From positions 1,909,913 through 1,973,912 of the forward strand of contig JAEUWY010000015.1 of the NCBI GenBank assembly GCA_022059125.1: a DNA stretch of 64,000 nt, read 5' to 3'. Origin of the DNA: Corynespora cassiicola. Taxonomy: Eukaryota > Ascomycota > Dothideomycetes > Pleosporales > Corynesporascaceae. The notes below the pieces were generated by a model, which had not been told where the DNA came from, made no database searches, and saw only the letters and a program-made list of their open reading frames with translations. The translations under genes were made by a program, and so were the position numbers. Shown piece after piece: positions 48,518-58,946 of the stretch (position 1 is the stretch's first letter; each line of letters begins with the position of its first letter).

Positions 48518-50151
48518 GATGATATTCTTTTTAAAAAGGGTAGGAATTTGATAAAAGTCTTGTACAGAGCTGCGGTGAGTAGCAAAACTAGAGGGATCGA
48601 AAGAATCTTAAATATGTACAGACCTCAGCACTGCACTGACCTTCTTTGTCACTCGTCACTCTAAATAGAATATCAGCGATGGAACAGACATGAAAAATCC
48701 TAATTTCAATAGCGAGAAGACTAAAAGCCAAAAGACTGAACGACTAGCCCAGACTGGATCATGGTTGCTGGTCAGTAAGGACCTAACTCCTCCGGCCTTT
48801 GATCTCGGTGCCATAGTCAGGGCTCATTGAAGACGAATATTTTGAGAAATTCCGTAGATCTTTGCCCACGTCAGGAGGCTGTGTAGCCACTGTATCTTGG
48901 CGAGCATAACATATCCAGTCGTGCGCTATAAACAAACTCCACATTTCATACCCACTTAGTTATGCCAAGTCCATGGCAAGAAATGGGGCAAGCCTTTATG
49001 GTAGCAAGTTTGGCGATCGATTCTTTCAGCTCATCTCGGCAATTTACGAAATAGGGAACATTGCTATTACTCTAAATAGCATCTCTGTAATAATAAATTA
49101 TGCAAAGAAACATTGTACGAGTTGGTCCTCTTCCTATTAGGTCCGAATAGCACATATGAGCCAGACACCTGATCACAAGACTCAAATACTATTACCACGG
49201 TCGTTTCTTTTTTATTATGCAGCGACATCGCATACAACTAGAGAGAATGTCGACTAAGTTTGGGTATATTGGCCATTTTAGTTCGCTTTGGTGTGTCGTG
49301 TTTTCGGAGGTCTACAGTTATCCTGGCCCCCAATTGTTGAGACCGAGACTAGCAAGGGTGGATACAGTCTCTAAATAGCACTGTTACGATTTTTGCAACA
49401 TGCTTTTCATTCCTCAAATAGATAAATAGTGATATGAAAATGCTGGAGAATTAAAAATTGTGCAGGTGTCAAGGCTTGTCGGGATTGAAACATTCCACTG
49501 TTCAATTGACTTGGGAAGCAGCCGAATCCTTCAAAATGCAACGTTCTCCACAGTCTACAACAATATAATAAGTCGCCAAGAGTCCGTGAATGATGTCACT
49601 CATATTCAAAGTTTAAGTTGTATACGGATTCCTTTCACCATTACGGAATTTAGGCGATGCACAGGCCACTAAGCACCAAGGAAAGAAGTGGGCCCAGCAA
49701 CTTAGGATCTTCCCTTGTTTCCAATACGAAGATCTGTTGCGAAGCCCGCCCTAAGGACGCTACAAGATTTGGTTATTGACGCATTATGCACCCTTCTTTG
49801 CCTTGTGTGAACGTTCGATGATGCAAAGGAGCCACGAAGGAGTGAGACCTAATCCTTTGGCGCACAACCACGTACACAATCCATGATTGTCGAGTCCACT
49901 TCCAAAAGCCATGGAATTATTGCCAAGTTTTCCGTTCCTCTAATCACAGTCAGAAGCAATGCACATGCTTCTCGAAAACAGGGCGGTGTAGGAGGATGGT
50001 CCTCGCCTACTGACACCTGAAGGTATAAAAAGTCTGCCTCTACGCCGCCTCTCATCTCATCCACCATCCATTTCTAAACCTCATCGACATCTCTCTACTT
50101 GAATTCCCTTCATTTACAAACTTGACAATACAGTCCATCAAAGCATCCACT
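48518..50151. other. Region between divergent secreted paralogues
   Basis: About 1.6 kb, AT-rich, no supported gene. It must contain both promoters. The last 60 bp before 50152 are pyrimidine-rich (CATCTCATCCACCATCC-like). Confidence 0.5.
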
Positions 50152-50544
50152 ATGCACTTCCCTACTATTTCTGTAGCTCTGGCCGCTCTTACTGGCGGGG
50201 CTGTCGCGAATATCTGCAACTACGAAGTCCGTCAAGGGATGGCTTCTACCTACGCTATTGTGGTTCCAGGTGTTCCTGAGTAAGTTAAATTGCGTATAAT
50301 ATGAGTCGCATAGACACTGACATTGCAACTTTGCAGCATCCCAGGAGTATGTGGTGGCCTTTGGGACAATCTCAAACAATTCGCAGACTGTATTGGAGTT
50401 GGTTCCGCCCATTGTGGAGCGACGGATGCTGGGGAGTTGAACTGGAAGTTTACCAACGGGGGAAGCTGCAACCCTGGTATGGTTGAGGCGACATGGTGGG
50501 ATGCTACGAAGAATGAGTGGGGTGCTATTGACTGCGGTGCTTGA
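50152..50544 (+). CDS. Small secreted six-cysteine protein, copy B
   Basis: Two exons, 50152-50279 and 50337-50544; intron of 57 bp with GTAAGT donor and TGCAG acceptor, restoring an Asp codon. The product is 111 residues. Residues 1-20 form a signal peptide (MHFPTISVALAALTGGAVAN region). The mature protein has six cysteines (NICNY, GVCGG, ADCIGV, AHCGAT, GSCNPG, IDCGA) that align with copy A. Identity to copy A is strongest around GGLWDNLKQFADC and EATWWDAT. The pair is arranged head-to-head. It lies about 0.4 kb from the edge of the AT-rich block. Function is unknown. Confidence 0.88.
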
Positions 50545-51216
50545 TCTGACATGAAGACATTTTGCCTGTTTAGATAGATGATCATTGATCCTCGGAGTAG
50601 TGTATTTAACTTGGCGATGCGTTGTACAAGTCAATGCGTACACACAGTGTGTAGAAAACTGTCACCGTCAAGGGTACCTCTTAATAAATTTGATCATTTG
50701 TTTAACAGTCATGTATGGCGTTTAGATATAATCTACTGTTATATTCGATTATATTCTGATGTTTGAAATCTGTAAAGTTATTTCTCGTTCTCCTAGGTAC
50801 AGTTTAGGCCAATGATAGCAGAGCGTCAGAATGGCCGACCTGATCCGGCAGCATTGCTCTGCCGCCGGCCAGCTCAACTACGGTGCGCTGTTATAAGCAT
50901 ACCGGCAAAAACCCTACCAACTCTACTAACCTGTAGAAATTATCCACGTGTTCCTTCCTCTCTTTCTAAAAACAAATATTTTAATCTATTTTATTTTAAA
51001 ACTTTTATTTATTAACTGTTATCGAAAGAGCTACGGGAGTCCCTTTCTTCTAGCTGTGCTAGGCTAGAACTAAATAGTAAATATAAATTAATAAAAAAAA
51101 ACAGAAACAATACTACTTAGGTATCTAATAAAACAGTAACTAAAAATAATAAAAAATAATTAAGTTATTAATGAGTAAATAAGTAATTTCTATTTTATAA
51201 ATTTACTACTTTATTA
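50545..51216. other. Transition into the AT-rich block
   Basis: Ordinary composition to about 50940, then an abrupt fall in GC. The AT-rich part at 50945-51216 is not matched to the Tc1/mariner copies beside it and may be the remnant of another, older repeat. No gene. Confidence 0.5.
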
Positions 51217-52754
51217 CAGAGAGGTGACATTAAAAAAGAGTAATCGAAAAAACAGCACTTTTTAAACTTCTATAACTTTTTAACTAAACTAGTTATTTTT
51301 TTTTAAAAAAAAAAAATTATGTAGAGATTTTTCTAGTTTTTTATTAGAAAAAAAATAAATAATTACTTATATAATAATAATAGACTTAAAAGTTAGAAAA
51401 AAAGTAGACTAAAAAAAAGAGTAAAATTAAAATCTAATTTATATTTTATTAATAAAAATTTTTAAACCTTTTATTTTACGCTAACTATATTTAGCTAAGT
51501 CTGTATTACGTAAGCAAAAAACTAAAGTTAAATATTTAATTTAATATTAAAAAAATAAAATTTTAAAAATAAAGTTTTGCTTATATAAGCACTAATTATA
51601 TAATAATAAACTAGTTAAATTAGTATAAAGATAAATATTTTAGAAATTTAAACTTAAATTTCTATTTTCTCTAAACACAGATAAGATAGAACTTTAATTC
51701 TCAATATATAAAAAAAAAGTTAATTTTTTATATAAAGCTAATACATCTATCATAACTATTTCTAATATATTAAATAAAAGTAAAAAAAGTATTTATAATA
51801 CTATACAACGTATTAAAAGAAAAAAAATTATTTAATAGCATAATAAGAGATAGAAATTAAAATAAAATAAAGCTATTAAAAAAAGATAAAAAAATTATAA
51901 ATAGAGATTTAATTAAAAGCCCTAAAAAATAAAAATAAAAAAATATTATTAGAAAATAATATAAAAATATTTAAAAAAAGCTTATAAAAATATTTAAAAA
52001 AAGAAAATTATAGTACAAATATTAGTACTAAAAAGCTGTATTTAAATAAAAAAAAAACTAAAATAAAATTAAAATACGCAAAAAAACAATTAAAAAATAT
52101 AGAAAATATAATTTAAATAAAGTTTTGTTTTCTAATAAATTAGTAATAGAAAAAGGCCTAAGCTCTAGACAAAAATATATAAAAAAAAAGAAATAAAAGA
52201 GTAGAAGTTAAATTAGCTTTTATAAAATTAAATTATAAGTAAAAAAAAAATTAAAAAATTAAAATTAATTAAAAATTAATTATAATTTTTTAATTTAATT
52301 ACTTTTTTAAAAAAATTAATACTAATTAAATTATAGCTTAAGATATTATTATATTAGTATAAAAAGCTATTTAGATTAGAAAAAGATTAGAATTAGTATT
52401 TATTAAAACACTTTATTTTAAAAATAATTTTAATAATACGGATTATATATAAAAAGTATTAAAATTTATTATTAAAAAACAAATAAAACCCGGTTAGTTT
52501 ATATATCTTTTTTTTATTTTTTTATTAAATTTATTATTTAATTAAATTTATTTAATTAAATATTAAATTATAAAATTAATATAAATACTAATTACTTTAT
52601 AGACTGGAAATTTTAATAAAATAATTTAAAAATTTATACAGCTAAATATTAAGACTGTGCTACAGGCTATAAGCAAGACTAAAAAATAAGTAGCTGTTTA
52701 GATTAATTTTTAAAAATAAATACTAGTAAAGTTACGTAAGTAAAATAATATATA

Positions 52755-54884
52755 CAGAGGGGTGACATTAAAATAGTTTAATCGAAAAAAGAGCAGTTTT
52801 TAAACTGCTATAACTTTTTAACTAAACTAGCTATAAAAATAAAAAAATATTATTTAAATAGATATTTATTGAAATTTTAAGTTAAATAAAAAAAATATAG
52901 AGTTTATACTATAGTTTTAGGGTTATAAATAAGCTTAAAGTAGAGGTAAAAAAAAGTATAAATTTTAAAGCTAATTTATTTTTTATTTAAAAAATTATTA
53001 AAGCTTTTTATTTTACGCTAACCTAATTAGATCTAGTATGTATTACGTAAGCAAAAAACTGGAGCTATAATTCTATATTTAGATTATAAAAAATTAAAAT
53101 TTAAAAAATAAAGTTTTGATTATATAAGCATTATTATATAATAATAAGCTAGTTAAACTAGTATATAAATAAATATTTCAGAAAAAAAATTCTGAATCTC
53201 TATTTCCTCTAAACAAAGACAAGATGGAACCTCACTTTTCAGACTATGAAGAAAAAGTTAATCTTTTATTAAAAGCCAATACACCTATTATAACTATTTC
53301 TAATATATTAAATAAAAATAAAAGTAGTATTTATGCTACTATACAACGAATAAATAAAAAAAAAAATTATTTAATAGCTTAAATAAACAACAAAATAAAG
53401 ATAAAATTAAGCTATTAGAAAGAGATAAAAGAATTATTAATAGGGATTTAATTAAAAGCCCTAAAAAAACAAATAAAAGAATATTATTAGAAAATAATAT
53501 AAAAATATCTAAAAGAAGCTTACAAAGATATTTAAAAGAAGAAAATTATAGTATAAATATTAGTACTAAAAAGCCGTATTTAAATAAAAAAAGAGCTGAA
53601 AAAAGATTAGAATATACAAAAAAAAATATAAAAAATATAGAAAATATAAATTTAAATAAAATTATATTTTCTGATGAGTCAGCAATAGAAAGAGGCCTAG
53701 GTTCTAGGCAGGAATATATAAGAAAAAAGAGAAATAAAAGAGTAGGAGCTGAATTAGCTTTTATAAAACCAAATTGTAAGTAAAAAAAAAAATTAAAAAA
53801 ACTAAAATTAACTAAACATTAATTATAATTTTTTAATTTAATTACTTTTTTAAAAAAATTAGTACTAATTAAATTATAGCTCGAGATATTGTTATATCAG
53901 TATAGGGAGCTATTTGGATAGGAGGAAGATCAGAATTAGTGTTTATTAAAACACCTAATTCTAAAAATAACTTTAATAATACAGATTATATACAAAAAGT
54001 ATTAAAACCTATTATTAAAAAACAAATAAAACCCGGTTAGTTTATATACCTTTTTTTTACTCTTTAAATTAAATTTAATATTTAATTAAATATATTTAAT
54101 TAAATATTAAATAATAAAATTATTATAAATACTAATTACTTTATAGACTGGAAATTTCAACAAGATAATTCAAAAATTCATACAGCTAAACCAGTTTTAA
54201 ACTGGTTTAAAAAAAATAAAATTGAATTATTTGAACATCCAGCTTATAGCCCAGATTTAGCACCTATCGAAAACGTCTGGGCTATACTAAAAAATAATTT
54301 AAAAAAATTAAATCCTAATTTATTAGGCCAAAAAAATAATAAAAAAGATAATACTTTATTTATAAACGCTATAAATAAAGAATGGAATTTAATTCCACAA
54401 AAAATAATAGATAATTGTATATTATCTTTACCTAGGCGTTGGGAAGCAGTTATAAAAGCTAACGGATATTATACAAAATATTAATAATTTAATTAATTAT
54501 TAATTTATTTATATAGTTTGATTTTTTTAAATTTTTTTTTCTACTATTATTATTATTTTTTTTTAAAAGAGAAAGTTATATTAAAAATTTATATATATAT
54601 ATGTGTAGTTTATAAGTTTAGAATAATTAAAAAAAAATTAAATTATACGCTAGATGAAAAATAAATCAGCACTTAATTTTGTATTTTTTTTTACCTCTAC
54701 TTTAAGCTTATTTATAACCTTAAAACTATAATATAAACTCTAATTCTTTTTTTTTAACCTAAGGTTTTAATAAATGTCTATTTAAATAATTTTTTTTTAT
54801 TTTTATAGCTAGTTTAGTTAAAAAGTTATAGCAGTTTAAAAACTGCTCTTTTTTCGATTAAACTATTTTAATGTCACCCCACTG
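52755..54884 (+). mobile_element. Tc1/mariner element 2, nested, about 2.13 kb
   Basis: Left end CAGAGGGGTGACATTAAAAT at 52755 and right end ATTTTAATGTCACCCCACTG ending 54884, flanked by TA on both sides, the target of this superfamily. The terminal inverted repeats are long, roughly 230 bp, both carrying the block around GAGCAGTTTTTAAACTGCTA and the inner TTATAAATAAGCTTAAAGTA region. It contains a transposase relic at 53224-54484. It is less mutated than element 1, consistent with later insertion, and it sits inside the insertion that splits element 1. Confidence 0.85.
53224..54484 (+). pseudogene. DD34E transposase relic of element 2
   Basis: Begins MEPHFSDYEEKVNLLL with a helix-turn-helix region (ITISNILNKNKSSIYATIQR). 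After one frameshift near 53370 in a poly-A run the frame continues through KRSLQRYLKEENYSINISTK to the first catalytic Asp (IIFSDESAIERGLG). The second Asp lies in FQQDNSKIHTAK and the Glu in PDLAPIENVW, with 34 residues between them, the Tc1 DD34E spacing. It ends SLPRRWEAVIKANGYYTKY. Two intron-like segments, about 53778-53880 and 54037-54146, have GTAAGT or GTTAGT donors and TATAG acceptors and interrupt the frame exactly where homology does, so the ancestral gene probably had introns. Stops and the frameshift make it inactive. Confidence 0.8.
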
Positions 54885-55920
54885 TAATATACTATACAGA
54901 TTTTTATATTAGTAATAAAGTATAATAAATTAATAGTTAATTCTAAATAATAAATTTACTAATAAAGTAAATATAATCTATAAAGTATAATTATATAAAC
55001 TATATTTATATGTCTTAGTGCTTATTACTAAGTACTTTATATACTTATTATTAAGCGTGTTTATTTCTAAGCGTTTACTACTAAATATTTTATATATTTT
55101 TATTTACTACTAAGCTGTTATATAATATGTTATATATTATTTCTAAAACTCTGTATCTCTGCTTTTTAGTTAGTTTAGCTTTTACTATTCGGCGCTTAAC
55201 TAAGTACTTATAATACTAAACTAGTTTTAAAATAGTTTAAAAGAAATAAAATTAAATTATTTAAACATCTAGCTTATAGCCCAGACTTAACACCTATAGA
55301 AAATATCTGAGCTATGTTAAAAAATAAATTAAAAAAATTAAATTCTAATTTATTAGGCAAAAAAAATAATAAAAAAAAATACTTTATTTATAAACGCTAT
55401 AAATAAAGAATAGAATTTAATTCTATAAAAAATAATAGATAATTGTATATTATTTTTATTTAGACGTTAGAAGGCAGTTATTAAAGCTAACATAAATTAT
55501 TAAAAATACTAATAATTTAATTAATTATTAATTTATTTATATAGTTTATTTTTTTTAAAATCTTTTTTTCTATTATTATTATTATTTTTTTTTAAATGAA
55601 AAAGCTATATAAAATTTTTTTGTATATAATTATATAGTATATAAGTTTATAATAATTGAATAAAAAATAAAAATTATACGCTAGATAAGAAATAAATCAG
55701 CTTTTAATTTTACTCTTTTTTTTAGTCTACTTTTTTTCTAACTTTTAAGTCTATTATTATTATATAAGTGATTATTTTTTTTTGTTATAATAAAAAACTA
55801 GAAAAATCTCTATATAACTTATTTTTTTTTTTTTAAAAATAGCTAGTTTAGTTAAAAGGTTATAGAAGTTTAAAAAGTGCTATTTTTTCGATTAATCTTT
55901 TTTAATATCACCTCTCTGTA

Positions 55921-56326
55921 CTAATTTAACTAGTTTATTATTATATAATAAATGCTTATATAAGCAAAACTTTATTTTTTAAACTTTGTTTTTTTAATAT
56001 TAAATTAAATTTCTAGCTCTAGTTTTTTACTCACGTAATATATACTAAATCTAATTAGATTAGCGTAAAATAAAAAGTTAAAATAATTTTTTTAATAAAA
56101 AATAAATCTGCTTTAAAATTTACACTTTTTTTTACTTCTACTTTAAGCTTATTTATAACCTTATAACTATAATATAAACTCGAATATTTTTTTTGTAAAC
56201 TTAAAGCTTTAATAAATTTCTATTAAATTAATTTTTTTTTATTTTTATAGCTAGTCTAGTTAGAAAGTTATAGCAGTTTAAAAACTGCTCTTTTTTCGAT
56301 TAAACTATTTTAATGTCACCCCTCTG
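55921..56326 (-). mobile_element. Tc1/mariner element 3, 5' fragment
   Basis: The right edge reads AATGTCACCCCTCTG ending 56326 followed by TA, i.e. the left terminus of the same element in inverted orientation. Moving left it matches the first roughly 400 bp of element 2, through the AGCTTAAAGTAGAGG region and the leader before the transposase ATG, then stops at 55921 where it abuts element 1. The rest of this copy is missing. Its outer end lies about 20 bp from the stop codon of the esterase gene. Confidence 0.75.
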
Positions 56327-56347
56327 TACATACTTCAGAGCAACATG

Positions 56348-58502
56348 CTAGACACCTGATTCCATCCTTACGGTAGGACTATTAATAAATTCGCACCTCT
56401 TGAAAAGCTTTTCCCAGTACAAAGCACTCTCTGCTTGACCTAATGAAGAGTTTGGAGGGGGTTGAGTGATAGTTACAAGTCTCTGTCCGTAGGGCCCCCC
56501 GGTAAGTTTGATAGTTGCATAAGGTGGATACTCATCTTTCAACTCTTCCCCCATCGCCCCTGCAAAAGCGGGATTCCACGCGTCTTGACTGTAACCGCCT
56601 TGAGCAGGCCCACCAGAAACGATGAACTCAATGATACTACGACTGAACATCATCGAAAGCGCCAGTTGCCGGGCCGAGTTATCGGCGCCACCGCTCAATC
56701 GTTGATTATTGAGCGCATAGGGAACATCGCTGAGGTGCGACACATGCCACATTGGCACGCCAATATTTTCATAAACCGGTGTGAATCGGGTGGAGTTGTG
56801 CTCGTACAGCCAGATATCTGATAAGCTGCCATCCCCCTGTCTCGCATACTGCCACGCAAAGTCGATTACCGGGCACGTAAACCACAGATCTCGATTGATC
56901 TGAGCTGCGCGGTAGTATTGAGGAGAGATGGGGCCATCGTAATCCGGTCGAACCATGAACTCAAAGTCAGCTAGAGGATAGAGTTCGAGAAGCTTCGCCT
57001 TTGTAGAAGGTGAGTGATTGAAGAGCCAAGGACCGAAAGTGGCGAGTACTTCTTCATCCGTGGAGGTAGCGGGCGAAGCATACCATGCACCGTCGTTGGT
57101 GACCCACGAGGTGATGATGGGTATGCCTTTGACGAATTTTCCCGTCCGCATCAATTCTGTAGGTCGGTCGGGCAAGTAGTCGTCGTCGTACGTTGGATAG
57201 AAGAAGCCTTCTCCAAATGGTGGGCGAGAGGCACGGGACATCGACACGGAGAGGTTTGTAAGAGGCTCGAATGCGGCTTTTCGCAAACAGGCGAGAGTTT
57301 CTGCAGATTGGCTGTCTCCGTCTTGTGCACACCCAATTCCCTCTGCAATCGTTGCTGTGTTGTTTGCCACTAAGTCCGATTTAGTATTGAAGTTTAAACC
57401 GGAGGCGCCAGACATCATTCTAGGAGTCACCTTAGTCGGATTTTGCCTCAATAACAAACATTTTCTCTTACATTGCTTGTTGAAAAGGTACATCGCGCTC
57501 CCCGCCGAATGAAGTGAGATGGAGGTTGATATCGCTTCCGCCTACGCTTTGGCCCATCGCAGTGACTGGGAGAATATGGTAAGCAGCACATCTCAAGATA
57601 TGACTATCTGAAGTACACACACCTTTTTGCGGATTGCCTCCGAAAGTTGCGATGTTGTCGCGCACCCCTAATGGCAAATCAGTACAGAGAACAAGCATAC
57701 AAGAAGTGATGATCCGTACACTCGAGGGCAGCGCGTTGATCGCGTAGACCAGCATTGGTATGGCCAGCCTCAAGTAAGGCTTTGTTGGTTGCGAAGCCAA
57801 AAACTGTCCCAGTTTGTGAGAGCGATTACTTGCAAGGAGGTAAGCTTCTACTCACAGCCCAGTCGATAGTTGATGCTAACAAAGATCAAAGGATTTCCGT
57901 CAGCTTTGGCTTGCCTTACGAGACCGTCGGGATCATATAGTATATCCGAGCCGGAGCCCAAGGCATGTCCACCTGTATGATGAATCTGTCAGCAGTCTTG
58001 CCCGGCGTAAGAGCATAGGATACCGTAGTTCACCTCCATGTATCCACACAACCACCGGGAGCTTGTCATAAGGCTTGGTGGCATACGGACGTGCAATTCG
58101 TAGGCTCAGACAGTTTTCGCTGATGTTAGTGATTTGGCTGGTAAATGGGAAAATATCGCCTGTTGCTTGTGGGCACCATGCTCCTGGCTGTGTGGCATCA
58201 ATCACAGATCCTCTTGGATGAATCAGCTGAACCGGCGGCGCAAAACGATTTTCCCCAGAGGTGTCTTGGGCATAGAAGATGTTGTGGAAATGTTCAATGT
58301 CAGCAGAGTAGCTACCAATGTATTGGATATCGTGGGCTACATCAGTGACAAGCGGACTTTGTGCGAGGTTGAATAGCACGGGCATGCCATAGGCTACGCA
58401 TTTCTCAAGGAGAAACTGGCAAGGGAATTCCAAAAAGATGGCTAGTAGGGCGACAAACAGAGCGCCCATTGCCAATAGTAGTCCGGTGATGTTGGGAGCC
58501 AT
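56348..58502 (-). CDS. Type-B carboxylesterase/lipase, membrane-anchored
   Basis: Six exons: 58502-58034, 57972-57856, 57803-57720, 57667-57623, 57565-57472 and 57419-56348, all in phase with GT-AG introns. The product is 626 residues of the alpha/beta-hydrolase COesterase family. An N-terminal hydrophobic segment (about residues 6-27) acts as signal or anchor. The oxyanion loop HGGGHALG is rebuilt over intron 1; SENCLSL corresponds to the EDCL motif; the nucleophile elbow is GQSVG instead of the commoner GESAG; the acid residue is probably Asp in VTNDGAWY; the His lies in VSHLSDVPYALNN. All triad positions are filled, so it could be active on an ester of unknown nature. It ends about 20 bp from a transposon fragment yet has no lesion. 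It heads the telomere-proximal gene group; a tailoring role there is inference. Confidence 0.9.
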
Positions 58503-58946
58503 GGTGGAGGTGAAACGAAGCGGAAAGGCTGGCTTTTATGGCAACTGGTCGTGTAGGGGACACTGATATGGTGGGGCAGGGCACTGCTCGCATCCATGCA
58601 ACTCCCCGTAACGTAACTGGTCAGGATGTTGGTGCATGCGCGATGCTTACCTCGGTTATGCGGCAAGGCGATGCAAGGGTATACATCAATCTAATAAGTG
58701 TCACTCGGCTTACGAACAACTCTGGCTATTCGCACTCTTTTTATCATGACGACTAGTATTTTCTAGCCCTGTCAATGTCACTGGCCCAATTTCAGAAGAT
58801 CATGCCTGCTACAAGACCGAAGGAAATTAATGTACACGATGATTGTGCAGTTGCAGCCATCGCTAGCTGCTACAAATACCAGCTGGCGCTGCCTATGAGC
58901 TTGCGAACAATCTTTTATCTAGGACGGAAATGGATTCCCCAATTTA
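58503..58946. other. Intergenic stretch between tandem minus genes
   Basis: About 440 bp holding the promoter of the esterase gene and the 3' end of the rhodopsin-domain gene. No gene or clear motif. Confidence 0.5.

Larger units (their letters stand above)
52647..55215. mobile_element. Unidentified ~0.43 kb insertion in element 1
   Basis: Relative to element 2, the transposase of element 1 is interrupted after GCTAAA at 52641-52646 and resumes at about 55216 with CTAAAC. The intervening sequence, excluding element 2 (52753-54886), is about 0.43 kb and has no match in element 2. CTAAA occurs on both sides and could be a 5 bp target duplication. No inverted repeats or coding capacity were recognised, so its class is unknown; a non-autonomous element is the simplest guess. 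Confidence 0.4.
51686..55505 (+). pseudogene. Decayed transposase of element 1
   Basis: Aligned by eye with the less decayed copy in element 2. Where element 2 begins AAGATGGAACCTCAC, this copy reads AAGATAGAACTTTAA, so the start ATG has become ATA and a Gln or His codon has become a stop. The reading frame is interrupted by many TAA/TAG codons and by the nested insertions. The region after the insertion still parallels the AYSPDLAPIENVW segment (55275-55310). All clear differences are C-to-T or G-to-A. Confidence 0.65.
51217..55918 (+). mobile_element. Tc1/mariner element 1, RIP-decayed, split
   Basis: Long terminal inverted repeats are visible: left end CAGAGAGGTGACATT at 51217 and its reverse complement AATATCACCTCTCTG ending 55918, each flanked by TA (51215-51216 and 55919-55920). 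The inverted repeats carry on for well over 80 bp, through TCGAAAAAACAGCACTTTTT-like and CTATAACTTTTTAACTAAAC-like blocks. The element is split by a roughly 0.43 kb insertion and, inside that, by element 2. Decayed transposase remains lie at about 51686-52646 and 55216-55505, the second part still showing the SPDL region. Nearly every codon position that could be C or G is now T or A. Confidence 0.8.

Noticed and set aside
50812..51015. 67-codon frame at the edge of the AT-rich block
   Set aside because: It runs into the AT-rich region with Asn/Lys/Phe-rich composition and has no motif; probably chance or the edge of an old repeat.
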